From positions 1-5,255 of the forward strand of contig CAIMHL010000503.1 of assembly GCA_903840825.1 (NCBI GenBank): a stretch of DNA of 5,255 nucleotides. The letters run 5' to 3'. Below the pieces are notes generated by a model. It had not been told where the DNA came from, did no database searches, and saw nothing but the letters and a program-made list of their open reading frames with translations. The translations under genes were made by a program, and so were the position numbers. Source of the stretch: an uncultured beta proteobacterium. Lineage in GTDB: Bacteria > Pseudomonadota > Gammaproteobacteria > Burkholderiales > Burkholderiaceae_C. This document shows positions 1 to 5,062 of this stretch, one piece after another. Every line of letters begins with the position of its first letter. The stretch's first letter is position 1.

Positions 1-39
1 GGTGACTGCGAATAAAAGTCCGAAAGTATTGCCGCTCAT
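1..39 (-). CDS. aroC: Chorismate synthase, N-terminal 13 codons (partial, runs off the left edge)
   Basis: Read on the minus strand from the ATG at 39-37, the last bases of the window encode MSGNTFGLLFAVT. This matches the highly conserved start of chorismate synthase (family pattern MSGNTFG..F.VTTFGESHG). AroC is cytoplasmic and converts 5-enolpyruvylshikimate-3-phosphate to chorismate with reduced FMN, the last step of the shikimate pathway. Only the beginning is present, so integrity cannot be judged. It lies 56 nt downstream of the CBS-domain gene on the same strand and may share its transcript. No strong Shine-Dalgarno is visible; the nearest purine-rich stretch (GGGAT) lies inside a small hairpin directly before the ATG. 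The identification rests on 13 residues, but the motif is very characteristic. Confidence 0.82.
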   Translation of the reverse strand, partial: MSGNTFGLLFAVT

Positions 40-55
40 GGGATGAGATTATCCC
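40..55 (-). promoter_or_regulatory. Small hairpin abutting the aroC start codon
   Basis: On the minus strand GGGAT and ATCCC form a perfect 5-bp stem with a 6-nt loop, ending immediately before the aroC ATG. Because the only purine-rich, Shine-Dalgarno-like bases are in its 5' arm, the hairpin could limit ribosome access to aroC. A 5-bp stem can occur by chance, so a regulatory role is only inferred. Confidence 0.25.
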
Positions 56-95
56 AGAGGATGGGCGACCGATTTGGCGCAGCAGTTTGTGCGAC

Positions 96-551
96 TTAAT
101 TGGCTGCGGGCTCACCCGTCTCAGGCCAGTCGCGGATGTAGGCTTTGAGCATCTGGTTTTCAAAGTTTTGGCTGTCCACCACGGCTTTGGCGACGTCATA
201 AAAACTGATCACACCCATCAGCATTTTCCCGTCCAGCACCGGCATATAGCGGGCATGGCTGCCCAGCATCATGTGGCGGACTTCATCCATGTCCGTGTCA
301 GGGGTGCAGGTCAGAGGGGCATCGTCCATGGCGGATTGGACCGTGGTGACCCCTATCGCACCACCATTTTTTACAACTGTTTTGATGACCTCACGAAAGG
401 TCAACATGCCGACCAGTTTGCCTTGCTCCATCACAACGAGCGAGCCAATGTCGCGCTCAGCCATCAGGTCAAGGGCATGGGAAAGGGGCTCATCTGGAGT
501 GGCGGTGTACAAGGTGCTGCCCTTAACGCGCAGAATGTCGCTGACTTTCAT
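96..551 (-). CDS. CBS-domain pair protein (151 aa)
   Basis: A stand-alone protein of two CBS domains (a Bateman module), roughly residues 8-61 and 74-126. Visible hallmarks are I-G-S-L-V-V-M followed by G-K-L-V-G-M-L-T-F-R-E-V in the first repeat and Y-M-P-V-L-D-G followed by L-M-G-V-I-S-F-Y-D-V in the second. There is no signal peptide, membrane segment or fused enzyme domain, so it is probably a cytoplasmic sensor of adenine nucleotides (ATP, AMP, SAM or similar), as known for this fold. Its actual ligand and partner cannot be read from sequence. The start is supported by AGAGGAG (minus strand, at 562-556) four bases before the ATG. It is divergent from metY (134-nt gap) and co-directional with aroC, which begins 56 nt after its stop. 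Short two-CBS proteins of this size are common in proteobacteria. Confidence 0.9.
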   Translation of the reverse strand: MKVSDILRVKGSTLYTATPDEPLSHALDLMAERDIGSLVVMEQGKLVGMLTFREVIKTVVKNGGAIGVTTVQSAMDDAPLTCTPDTDMDEVRHMMLGSHARYMPVLDGKMLMGVISFYDVAKAVVDSQNFENQMLKAYIRDWPETGEPAAN

Positions 552-601
552 ATGGCTCCTCTTGTCTTGTTGTTGGCTTGTAATTAAGCTGTTCTAAGCG
601 A

Positions 602-607
602 AATATA
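602..607 (-). promoter_or_regulatory. Possible -10 element for the CBS-domain gene
   Basis: On the minus strand TATATT (5 of 6 match to TATAAT) lies about 50 nt upstream of the CBS-gene ATG in the divergent intergenic region. No good -35 hexamer is found 16-18 nt further upstream, so this is a weak candidate only. Confidence 0.2.
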
Positions 608-636
608 GCCCACAATAGCTCGTCGTCGGTCTGTTT

Positions 637-665
637 TTGACAAGAACCGGCCTGAATTTTTTGCC
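637..665 (+). promoter_or_regulatory. Candidate metY promoter (perfect -35, poor -10)
   Basis: A perfect TTGACA occurs at 637-642, in the gap between the divergent CBS and metY genes, 43 nt before the metY ATG. At 16-18 nt spacing the sequence is a T-rich stretch (659-665) that resembles TATAAT poorly, so activator dependence or chance is possible. No SAM-type riboswitch fold and no obvious MetR-like TGAA-N5-TTCA site is seen in 552-685. Confidence 0.25.
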
Positions 666-685
666 ACACACCCCAAAGGATTCCC

Positions 686-1984
686 ATGCCTGGCTATTCC
701 GACCCTGGTTTTGACACCTTGGCCCTGCACGCCGGTGCTGCCCCCGACCCCGCCACGGGCGCGCGGGCGGTGCCGATTCACCTCACCACGTCCTTTGTGT
801 TTGAGTCCAGCGACCACGCCGCTGCGCTCTTTAACCTGGAGCGCGCTGGCCATGTTTATTCGCGCATCAGCAACCCGACCAATGCGGTGCTGGAGCAAAG
901 GATATCTGCCCTGGAGGGCGGCATTGGGGCCGTCAGCACCGCCAGTGGTCAGGCAGCGTTGCACCTGAGCATTGCCACTTTGATGAGTGCTGGCGCCCAC
1001 ATTGTGGCCAGCACGGCACTTTATGGCGGCTCGCAAAACCTGCTGCACTACACCTTGCGCCGCTTTGGCATTGAGACCACGTTTGTGAAACCCGGTGACA
1101 TAGACGGCTGGAAAGCCGCCGTGCGCCCCAACACCAAATTATTCTTTGGCGAAACGGTGGGCAACCCCGGTCTGGACGTGCTAGACATTGAGACGGTCTC
1201 AAGCATCGCCCATGAAGCGGGCGTGCCCTTGCTGGTGGACTCGACGCTGACCACGCCTTGGCTCATCAAACCGCTGGATCATGGGGCTGATTTGGTCTAC
1301 CACTCGGCCACCAAGTTCTTGAGCGGCCACGGCACGGTGATTGGTGGCATTGTGGTGGATGGTGGTAGTTTTGACTGGGACAAGAGCGGCAACTTCCCGG
1401 AGTTGACCGAGCCCTATGCCGGTTTTCACAACATGGTGTTTTCTGAAGAATCCACCGTGGGCGCCTTTTTGCTGCGGGCACGCCGCGAAGGCTTGAGGGA
1501 CTTTGGCGCCTGCCTGAGCCCGCACTCTGCCTGGCTCATCTTGCAAGGGATTGAGACTTTATCCCTGCGCATGGAGCGCCACATGAGCAACACGAAAAAG
1601 GTGGTGGAGTTTTTGAGCCAACAGGCTTTTGTGTCGCGCGTGGGCCACCCGCTGCTGGACACCCACCCCAGCCACGCACTAGCGCAAAAACTGCTGCCCC
1701 GTGGCGCAGGTTCGGTGTTCAGTTTTGATTTGAAAGGCAGCCGCGAGCAGGGCAAAAAATTTGTCGAAAGCCTCAAGGTCTTTAGCCATTTGGCCAACGT
1801 GGGCGACTGCCGCAGCTTGGTGATTCACCCGGCCAGCACCACCCACTTTCGCATGAGTGACGAGGCCCTGGCCGCCGGTGGCATCACCCAGGGCACGATT
1901 CGCCTGAGCATTGGCCTAGAAGACCCAGACGATCTGCTAGAAGACCTGAAACGCGCCCTTAAAGTGGCGGAGAAAGCAGCATGA
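686..1984 (+). CDS. metY: O-acetylhomoserine sulfhydrylase (O-acetylhomoserine aminocarboxypropyltransferase)
   Basis: A 432-aa PLP enzyme of the Cys/Met metabolism family (fold type I), cytoplasmic. It is expected to condense O-acetylhomoserine with sulfide (or methanethiol) to give homocysteine (or methionine) plus acetate. Visible family landmarks: the N-terminal P-I-H-L-T-T-S-F-V-F at 30-39; Y58-S-R-I-S-N-P-T; the phosphate-binding S87-G88-Q89; Y113 in A-L-Y-G-G-S, which stacks on the cofactor; D185 in L-L-V-D-S-T, which contacts the pyridine nitrogen; the Schiff-base lysine K210 in S-A-T-K-F-L-S-G-H-G; and R406 in R-L-S-I-G-L-E-D near the C-terminus, which binds the substrate carboxylate. 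The length and the insertion after the PLP lysine fit MetY (about 425-440 aa) better than the shorter MetZ/MetB/MetC (about 390-400 aa), but O-succinylhomoserine use cannot be excluded. The start has AAAGGA at 675-680, five bases before the ATG. Its last codon overlaps the next gene through ATGA. The gene appears intact. Confidence 0.93.
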   Translation: MPGYSDPGFDTLALHAGAAPDPATGARAVPIHLTTSFVFESSDHAAALFNLERAGHVYSRISNPTNAVLEQRISALEGGIGAVSTASGQAALHLSIATLMSAGAHIVASTALYGGSQNLLHYTLRRFGIETTFVKPGDIDGWKAAVRPNTKLFFGETVGNPGLDVLDIETVSSIAHEAGVPLLVDSTLTTPWLIKPLDHGADLVYHSATKFLSGHGTVIGGIVVDGGSFDWDKSGNFPELTEPYAGFHNMVFSEESTVGAFLLRARREGLRDFGACLSPHSAWLILQGIETLSLRMERHMSNTKKVVEFLSQQAFVSRVGHPLLDTHPSHALAQKLLPRGAGSVFSFDLKGSREQGKKFVESLKVFSHLANVGDCRSLVIHPASTTHFRMSDEALAAGGITQGTIRLSIGLEDPDDLLEDLKRALKVAEKAA

Positions 1985-2784
1985 AATTCGACGTCAATGG
2001 CCACAGAACCTATTGCTACACCGGCGGCAAAGCGTTTGACGCCGCCAAGCCGACCCTCATTTTTATCCACGGGGTTTTAAACGACCACAGCGTCTGGATT
2101 TTGCAGACCCGCTACCTCGCGCACCACGGTTGGAATGTGCTGGCACTTGACCTGCCCGGCCACTGCCGCAGCGCGGGCACGCCGCCTGCCACCGTTGAAG
2201 AAGCGGCCGACTTCATCCTCGCCTTGATGGATGCCGCTGGACTGGATGAAGCCGTGCTGGTGGGCCACAGTTTTGGCTCCCTCATCGCGCTGGAAGCCGC
2301 CTCACGGGCCCCCGAGCGCGTGAGCCAACTGGTGCTGGTGGGCACGGCCTATCCCATGAAGGTGTCGCCTGCCCTGCTTGAGGCATCACTCAAGGCGCCC
2401 ATGAAGGCGCTTGAGATGGTAAATATTTTTTCTCGCTCAACGCTGGCACCGCCACCGTCAGCCTTGGGGCCGGGCACTTGGGTTTATGGGGCGTCTATGG
2501 CCCTGGGACGCCGTGTGCTGGCGAGCAACCCAAACGTCAATGTGTTTCACGCCGGCTTCAAGGCCTGCGACAGCTACACCCACGGCGAAGAAGCGATGGC
2601 AAAGGTCACTTGCCCCGTGCTGTTTTTACTGGGTAACGTGGACCAGATGACGCCGCCCAAAGCAGCGCAGGGGCTGATCGCGAAAGCACGCCAAGCCCAG
2701 GTCGTGCAGCTTCCCGGTGGCCATCATCAAATGTCGGAAACGCCCGAGCCCATGCTGGCGGCCTTGGTGGAGTTTTTGAAATAG
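1981..2784 (+). CDS. Alpha/beta-fold hydrolase (267 aa), coupled to metY
   Basis: A complete alpha/beta-hydrolase of ordinary family length. The strand-3 oxyanion-hole motif is F-I-H30-G31; D57-L-P-G-H follows strand 4; the nucleophile elbow is G95-H-S97-F-G99; the acid is probably D221 in L-L-G-N-V-D-Q-M-T; and the catalytic histidine is H248 in P-G-G-H-H-Q-M-S-E-T-P-E. The full Ser97-Asp221-His248 triad is present, so the protein should be active as an esterase, lipase-like or related hydrolase. A variable cap domain lies at about 125-200. No signal peptide is seen, so it is probably cytoplasmic. The ATG overlaps the metY stop (ATGA at 1981-1984), implying translational coupling and one mRNA. 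It does not look like homoserine O-acetyltransferase (MetX), which is longer and has a different nucleophile context. The substrate is unknown; a role in methionine or acyl-homoserine side reactions is only inferred from the overlap. Confidence 0.9.
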   Translation: MKFDVNGHRTYCYTGGKAFDAAKPTLIFIHGVLNDHSVWILQTRYLAHHGWNVLALDLPGHCRSAGTPPATVEEAADFILALMDAAGLDEAVLVGHSFGSLIALEAASRAPERVSQLVLVGTAYPMKVSPALLEASLKAPMKALEMVNIFSRSTLAPPPSALGPGTWVYGASMALGRRVLASNPNVNVFHAGFKACDSYTHGEEAMAKVTCPVLFLLGNVDQMTPPKAAQGLIAKARQAQVVQLPGGHHQMSETPEPMLAALVEFLK

Positions 2785-2829
2785 CCGATTGATCAAGCGC
2801 AAAGTGCCAAACCTACTGCTTCTTAGCAT

Positions 2830-2841
2830 TCAGCATGCTGA
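2830..2841. repeat. Perfect 12-bp palindrome downstream of the hydrolase gene
   Basis: TCAGCATGCTGA is identical to its reverse complement and lies 46 nt after the hydrolase stop. No T-tract follows, so it is not an intrinsic terminator. It could be a protein-binding site or chance. Confidence 0.3.
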
Positions 2842-2878
2842 CCCCAACGCTCGGTGAATACAGGAGGAGGACTGGGCT

Positions 2879-2983
2879 ATGAAGCGTAAATCAATCGTCT
2901 TGACGCTGCTGGCAGCAAGCCTGCGGGTGGCGATCACTTCAGCAGCGGTTGGCGTTTACCTGACACATTTCCCCTGGTTTTGA
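2879..2983 (+). CDS. 34-aa hydrophobic mini-ORF with strong Shine-Dalgarno (small membrane peptide or signal-peptide remnant)
   Basis: The ATG at 2879 is preceded by AGGAGGA at the usual distance, one of the strongest ribosome-binding sites in the window. The product begins MKRKSIVLTLLAASLRVAIT and ends T-H-F-P-W-F. It has a basic N-terminus, then a hydrophobic stretch at about residues 5-29 interrupted by a single Arg at 16. This is the shape of a signal peptide or a single membrane helix. Two readings are possible: a genuine small inner-membrane peptide, or the surviving 5' end of an exported or membrane-anchored protein gene whose body was deleted. The N-terminus resembles those of periplasmic adaptor proteins, but this is an impression rather than an identification. 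The Arg inside the hydrophobic core and the stop right after the helix favour decay. No continuation is found in the other plus-strand frames downstream. Confidence 0.4.
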   Translation: MKRKSIVLTLLAASLRVAITSAAVGVYLTHFPWF

Positions 2984-3067
2984 TGAGCCCTTGGAAGCTA
3001 CTTTCCCACTCTGATTTGTGATTCCTCAATTAAATTTTTTCCAGGAAATTTATAGTGAAACCGTGCT

Positions 3068-3095
3068 TTGAAGGAACACGCAAGTGAATTAGAAA
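3068..3095 (+). promoter_or_regulatory. Candidate sigma-70 promoter for the structured RNA
   Basis: TTGAAG (3068-3073, 4/6 to TTGACA) and TAGAAA (3090-3095, 4/6 to TATAAT) are separated by 16 bp. This would start transcription near 3102, just where the folded RNA segment begins. An additional TATAGT at 3051-3056 lacks a suitable -35. Moderate-quality boxes only. Confidence 0.3.
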
Positions 3096-3097
3096 AG

Positions 3098-3247
3098 TAC
3101 GGAGCTGGGGGGTTCAAGGAATTGGGCCAAGTCTTGGTGTTGACACCAAGACGGATGGGAACGTCCCCAGACGTATCAGCCTGACAAACTGATCCGGGGT
3201 TCTCACCACAACCGCCAGCCCCTGAAAAGGCTGGCGGGTCTGTTTTC
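3098..3247 (+). ncRNA. Putative structured small RNA with intrinsic terminator
   Basis: This roughly 145-150 nt segment folds into a compact series of helices. The long-range helix pairs CTGGGGGGTTC (3105-3115) with 3159-3170 (GAAC, one bulged G, then TCCCCAG), about 11 bp including one G.U. It is extended outside by TACG (3098-3101) with CGTA (3172-3175). It encloses a perfect hairpin at 3131-3152 (9-bp stem, TTGA loop). A second hairpin, ATCAG/CTGAT, sits at 3175-3193; its first base competes with the outer helix. The terminator hairpin follows at 3212-3237. GGGG at 3196-3199 could alternatively pair with CCCC at 3165-3168, so a conformational switch is conceivable. No co-directional gene follows (the next gene is convergent), so it is more likely an independent sRNA than a leader or riboswitch. 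I could not match it to a known RNA family. No protein-coding frame is convincing here. Confidence 0.45.
3212..3247 (+). terminator. Rho-independent terminator
   Basis: A perfect 9-bp GC-rich stem, CCGCCAGCC (3212-3220) with GGCTGGCGG (3229-3237), encloses an 8-nt loop (CCTGAAAA). It is followed by the T-rich TCTGTTTTC. It fits plus-strand transcription of the structured RNA, or read-through from metY-hydrolase. In the minus direction the stem is followed by TTGTGGT, a poor T-tract, so it is at best weakly bidirectional for the convergent phasin-like gene. Confidence 0.8.
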
Positions 3248-3296
3248 AGGCCATTGAACTACCGATCACAGCCCATCGGCATCGCCGTTGCAGACG

Positions 3297-3346
3297 TCAA
3301 AATTCATCACGAATCAGCGCCACTCACGTACCAGCATGAATTTTGA
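3297..3346. repeat. Perfect 11-bp inverted repeat with 28-nt spacer
   Basis: TCAAAATTCAT (3297-3307) is exactly complementary to ATGAATTTTGA (3336-3346). It lies between the end of the structured RNA and the 3' end of the phasin-like gene (stop at 3378). A T6 run (3352-3357) follows on the plus strand, but the 28-nt loop is long for an intrinsic terminator. It may serve as 3' processing or termination structure for the minus-strand gene, a protein-binding site, or the relic of a small element. No flanking target duplication is seen. Confidence 0.45.
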
Positions 3347-3377
3347 TCTCATTTTTTACGACTGAATTGCTTTCACT

Positions 3378-3893
3378 TCATGCCGCCGCTTGTCGGGCCA
3401 TTCGCTGAGCATCTTTACTTTTTCCGTGATGAGAAGACGCCCCAGCAAGTACCGTTTGTGCGCGTCGGTCTGGAAAGTTAATGACCTCAGCTGATTGCCT
3501 CCGACTGATCAACACACCATTTATTCTTGAAACCGCTGCAGAGGTTTGTGTGACGTTGCCCAGCAAGGATTGGCAGGCCCAGTCCAGCAATTGCTGCTGA
3601 CTACGAGACACTATCGAGTAGGCATCCTGCCAATTTCCTACCCTTCGCTTGGCTTTAACTTGCATGAGATTGGGCAGTTGCCAGAGCAGGAAAACGGGGT
3701 TTTGAGGCATAGGCGTGGGCGTCAACGCGCTCATGTTTTCATTCAATCCCGAGGCCCATGCGGATGATTGAATTTTGACCAACTCCTCGGCCGCTTTGGA
3801 AAATATGCTGACTAAGGAGTTTTCTGATTCCACGATCGACTGCATCGTTGTGGCGAGCTCGTTTTGGCGCTCATTTGAAGCTGAAGTATTCAT
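3378..3893 (-). CDS. Phasin-like protein (171 aa)
   Basis: A soluble, largely helical protein with no signal peptide or membrane span. Residues about 10-50 form an amphipathic helix (N-E-L-A-T-T-M-Q-S-I, then S-K-A-A-E-E-L-V-K-I-Q). After a Pro-rich linker (59-66, P-T-P-M-P-Q-N-P) come W71-Q-L-P-N-L-M-Q and W88-Q-D-A-Y-S-I-V-S-R-S-Q-Q-Q-L-L-D-W105. This helix pair resembles phasin-family proteins that coat polyhydroxyalkanoate granules. The C-terminus (about 137-171) is basic and disordered-looking, with an I-N-F-P-D-R-R motif. The ATG at 3893 is the first in frame; only a weak AGAAAG lies upstream. It is the gene after hsp20 on the same strand, with a 203-nt AT-rich gap that may hold its own promoter. 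The phasin assignment rests on general pattern, not on a diagnostic motif, and a generic coiled-coil protein is the alternative. Confidence 0.6.
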   Translation of the reverse strand: MNTSASNERQNELATTMQSIVESENSLVSIFSKAAEELVKIQSSAWASGLNENMSALTPTPMPQNPVFLLWQLPNLMQVKAKRRVGNWQDAYSIVSRSQQQLLDWACQSLLGNVTQTSAAVSRINGVLISRRQSAEVINFPDRRAQTVLAGASSHHGKSKDAQRMARQAAA

Positions 3894-3980
3894 TTTTACT
3901 ACTTTCTATAAAATTAATCGGGTCCAAGGCAGCGAATTAAAAATCGGTCTGGTCTGTCTTGAAGGCCAAGTTTGCAACTT

Positions 3981-4010
3981 AATATTTATTTGCTGCTTGC
4001 GAAATATCAA
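3981..4010 (-). promoter_or_regulatory. Candidate promoter for the phasin-like gene
   Basis: On the minus strand TTGATA (at 4010-4005, 5/6 to the -35 consensus) and AATATT (at 3986-3981, 4/6 to -10) are 18 bp apart. They lie in the AT-rich gap between hsp20 and the phasin-like gene. This would give an mRNA leader of about 80 nt. AT-rich DNA yields such matches by chance, so confidence is low. Confidence 0.22.
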
Positions 4011-4096
4011 AGTCAATCGGGGCTTGAATTAAGAAAAGAACGAACAGAATTCTTGTAATAGATGTAAGAAAAGGCAGCCTAACCACCCAGCCAAGC

Positions 4097-4614
4097 TCAG
4101 GTGATTCGTACGTTTTGATCCTGAGCTTTGTCGTGTTTGGGGAGTCGAATCACTAGCACGCCATTTTTGAAGCTGGCGTGGGCGTGCTCAAAGTCAACGT
4201 TGCGCGCCAAGGGGATGGATCGCTCAAAGGCACCGTAGGCTCGCTCCGTGACGTGGTAGGTGCTATCGTCGGTGTCGCGTTCAAACCGCTTTTCGCCCCG
4301 CAGTACCAGCACATTGCCCTCCAAGGTGATTTGGCAATCGTCTTTGTCCATGCCGGGCAGCTCAATGCGGACCACGAGGTCTCGCGCTGTTTCCTCAATC
4401 TCGCCGGCCAACAAGCCCCAATTCGGAAACTGCGCGAGGGCTTGATCGGCACTTGCGGGCGCGTCCTTGGGTCGTTTGTAGCGTGTCAGGGCCTGGGTAC
4501 TGCGGCTCAGTAACTCATGCCAGCCCTCTGAGAGTTTGTCCCAGGCCTGGCTTAGGTCGCACCCACTTTTTCCCCGGTTTGTTTCAAGGCGGTCAAAATA
4601 GTCATATCGCTCAT
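4097..4614 (-). CDS. Small heat-shock protein, Hsp20/alpha-crystallin family, with an apparent -1 frameshift near its N-terminus
   Basis: ATP-independent holdase chaperone of the cytoplasm. The alpha-crystallin domain is complete: it begins around N-W-G-L-L-A-G-E-I, continues through I-E-L-P-G-M-D-K-D-D and L-V-L-R-G-E-K, and ends with the signature A-S-F-K-N-G-V-L-V-I-R-L-P-K. A C-terminal V-R-I matches the I/V-x-I tail motif that docks subunits. The frame carrying this domain stays open upstream to a GTG at 4738, but the extra N-terminal residues look non-coding and have no ribosome-binding site. Instead, the ATG at 4614 opens another frame reading MSDMTILTALKQTGEK, a typical helical Hsp20 N-terminus. 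It runs into a stop (TAA at 4554-4552) exactly where the domain frame continues with L-S-Q-A-W-D-K-L-S-E-G-W. One missing base between about 4553 and 4585 (candidate runs: A5, G4, CC) would join them into a normal 172-aa Hsp20. The coordinates span the inferred whole gene (518 nt, one short of a multiple of three). It may be a sequencing error, a real mutation, or recoding. Confidence 0.85.
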
Positions 4615-4627
4615 AAAGTAGTTGATT

Positions 4628-4645
4628 GGGTCTATGAACAGACCC
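4628..4645 (-). promoter_or_regulatory. Hairpin in the hsp20 5' region
   Basis: GGGTCT and AGACCC form a perfect 6-bp stem with a 6-nt loop, 13 nt upstream of the inferred hsp20 ATG. Small heat-shock mRNAs often carry 5' RNA thermometers. Here, however, no Shine-Dalgarno is sequestered, and none is obvious near the ATG, so thermosensing is not supported by the sequence itself. Confidence 0.3.
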
Positions 4646-4662
4646 ACCCACTGACTTTATGG

Positions 4663-4678
4663 CGTGGACAAAGCCACG
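4663..4678 (-). promoter_or_regulatory. Second small hairpin upstream of hsp20
   Basis: CGTGG (4663-4667) and CCACG (4674-4678) form a 5-bp GC-rich stem with a 6-nt loop, 49 nt above the inferred hsp20 start. I found no sigma-32 promoter (CTTGAAA with CCCCATNT at proper spacing) in 4614-4756. Part of the leader or chance. Confidence 0.2.
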
Positions 4679-4755
4679 TTTTGATATTTCACAACGGCCC
4701 TTCCCAGCAGGGCTTAGGGATGGGTGACTGGGCAGCACCCCATTGGCAATTTAAT

Positions 4756-5043
4756 TTAAAGCGCGCTGCGCAAACTGGCATGCGTCCAGAGGCTGTTTTT
4801 TCTTAAATTTTCAGTGGCCTCAACCTGCGGTAACAACAAGGCATCGAGCAAGGGGGCCAGGGGTGTGGTGTCTGGGTTGGCCAGCAAAACATAGCGGGCC
4901 TCCTCAAGGTCAGTGGCTTCATCCAGCAGACCTACCCAGTCCAGCTCACGCAAGGTTTCCAAAACAGGTTCGAGTTGCAAGGCATCCACCCGCAGATTTT
5001 CTGTCAGCACCGCCAGAAAAAGCGATTCCAACCTTTTCACCAA
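4756..5043 (-). pseudogene. C-terminal remnant of a YihY/BrkB (UPF0761)-family membrane protein
   Basis: A 95-codon open frame resembles only the cytoplasmic C-terminal winged-helix-like tail of YihY/BrkB-family proteins, once called ribonuclease BN. The characteristic stretch is L-Q-L-E-P-V-L-E-T-L-R-E-L-D-W-V-G-L-L-D followed by A-R-Y-V-L-L-A-N-P-D-T-T-P-L-A-P-L-L. Complete proteins of the family are around 300-430 aa with six membrane helices; all of that is missing here. The first start codon in frame is a TTG at 5043 without a Shine-Dalgarno, and an in-frame stop occurs further upstream, inside the neighbouring methyltransferase gene. The 3' end seems natural (TAA). It is best read as a truncated gene whose 5' part was lost by a deletion or rearrangement between about 5044 and 5080. 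A separate small protein is less likely. Confidence 0.6.
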
Positions 5044-5062
5044 CTGGTAATGATGCGAGGAC

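Noticed and set aside
87..597. Plus-strand open frames (166 and 108 aa) opposite the CBS-domain gene
   Set aside because: They are antisense shadows of a well-supported gene; the His-rich and Ser-rich compositions are typical of reverse-complement reading.
552..685. SAM-responsive riboswitch upstream of metY
   Set aside because: The 134-nt gap shows no pseudoknot or conserved core that I can recognise, and most of it is shared with the divergent CBS promoter region.
584..1797. Several minus-strand frames opposite metY (up to 154 aa)
   Set aside because: They overlap a complete conserved enzyme, have no recognisable motifs and no ribosome-binding sites; shadows in GC-rich DNA.
3060..3115. 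Group II intron domain V-like sequence (GTACGG with an upstream CCGT)
   Set aside because: The arm is too long, the conserved AGC triad and the GNRA-capped stem are missing, and no reverse transcriptase is nearby.
3131..3190. Mini-ykkC (guanidine-II) riboswitch, because ACGG follows a stem
   Set aside because: The ACGR tetraloops must be in the hairpin loops; here ACGG is outside the stem and the loop is TTGA. No guanidine gene follows.
3775..4032. 85-aa plus-strand frame across the start of the phasin-like gene and the AT-rich gap
   Set aside because: It overlaps the phasin-like gene antisense, has no Shine-Dalgarno, and its C-terminal part is simply translated AT-rich intergenic DNA.
4615..4738. 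N-terminal extension of the Hsp20 frame starting with GTG at 4738
   Set aside because: It has no Shine-Dalgarno, gives low-complexity, Cys/Pro-containing residues unlike Hsp20 N-termini, and the competing frame from 4614 supplies a far better N-terminus.
4178..4806. Plus-strand frames (111 and 117 aa) opposite hsp20
   Set aside because: Antisense shadows of the alpha-crystallin coding region with no family resemblance.
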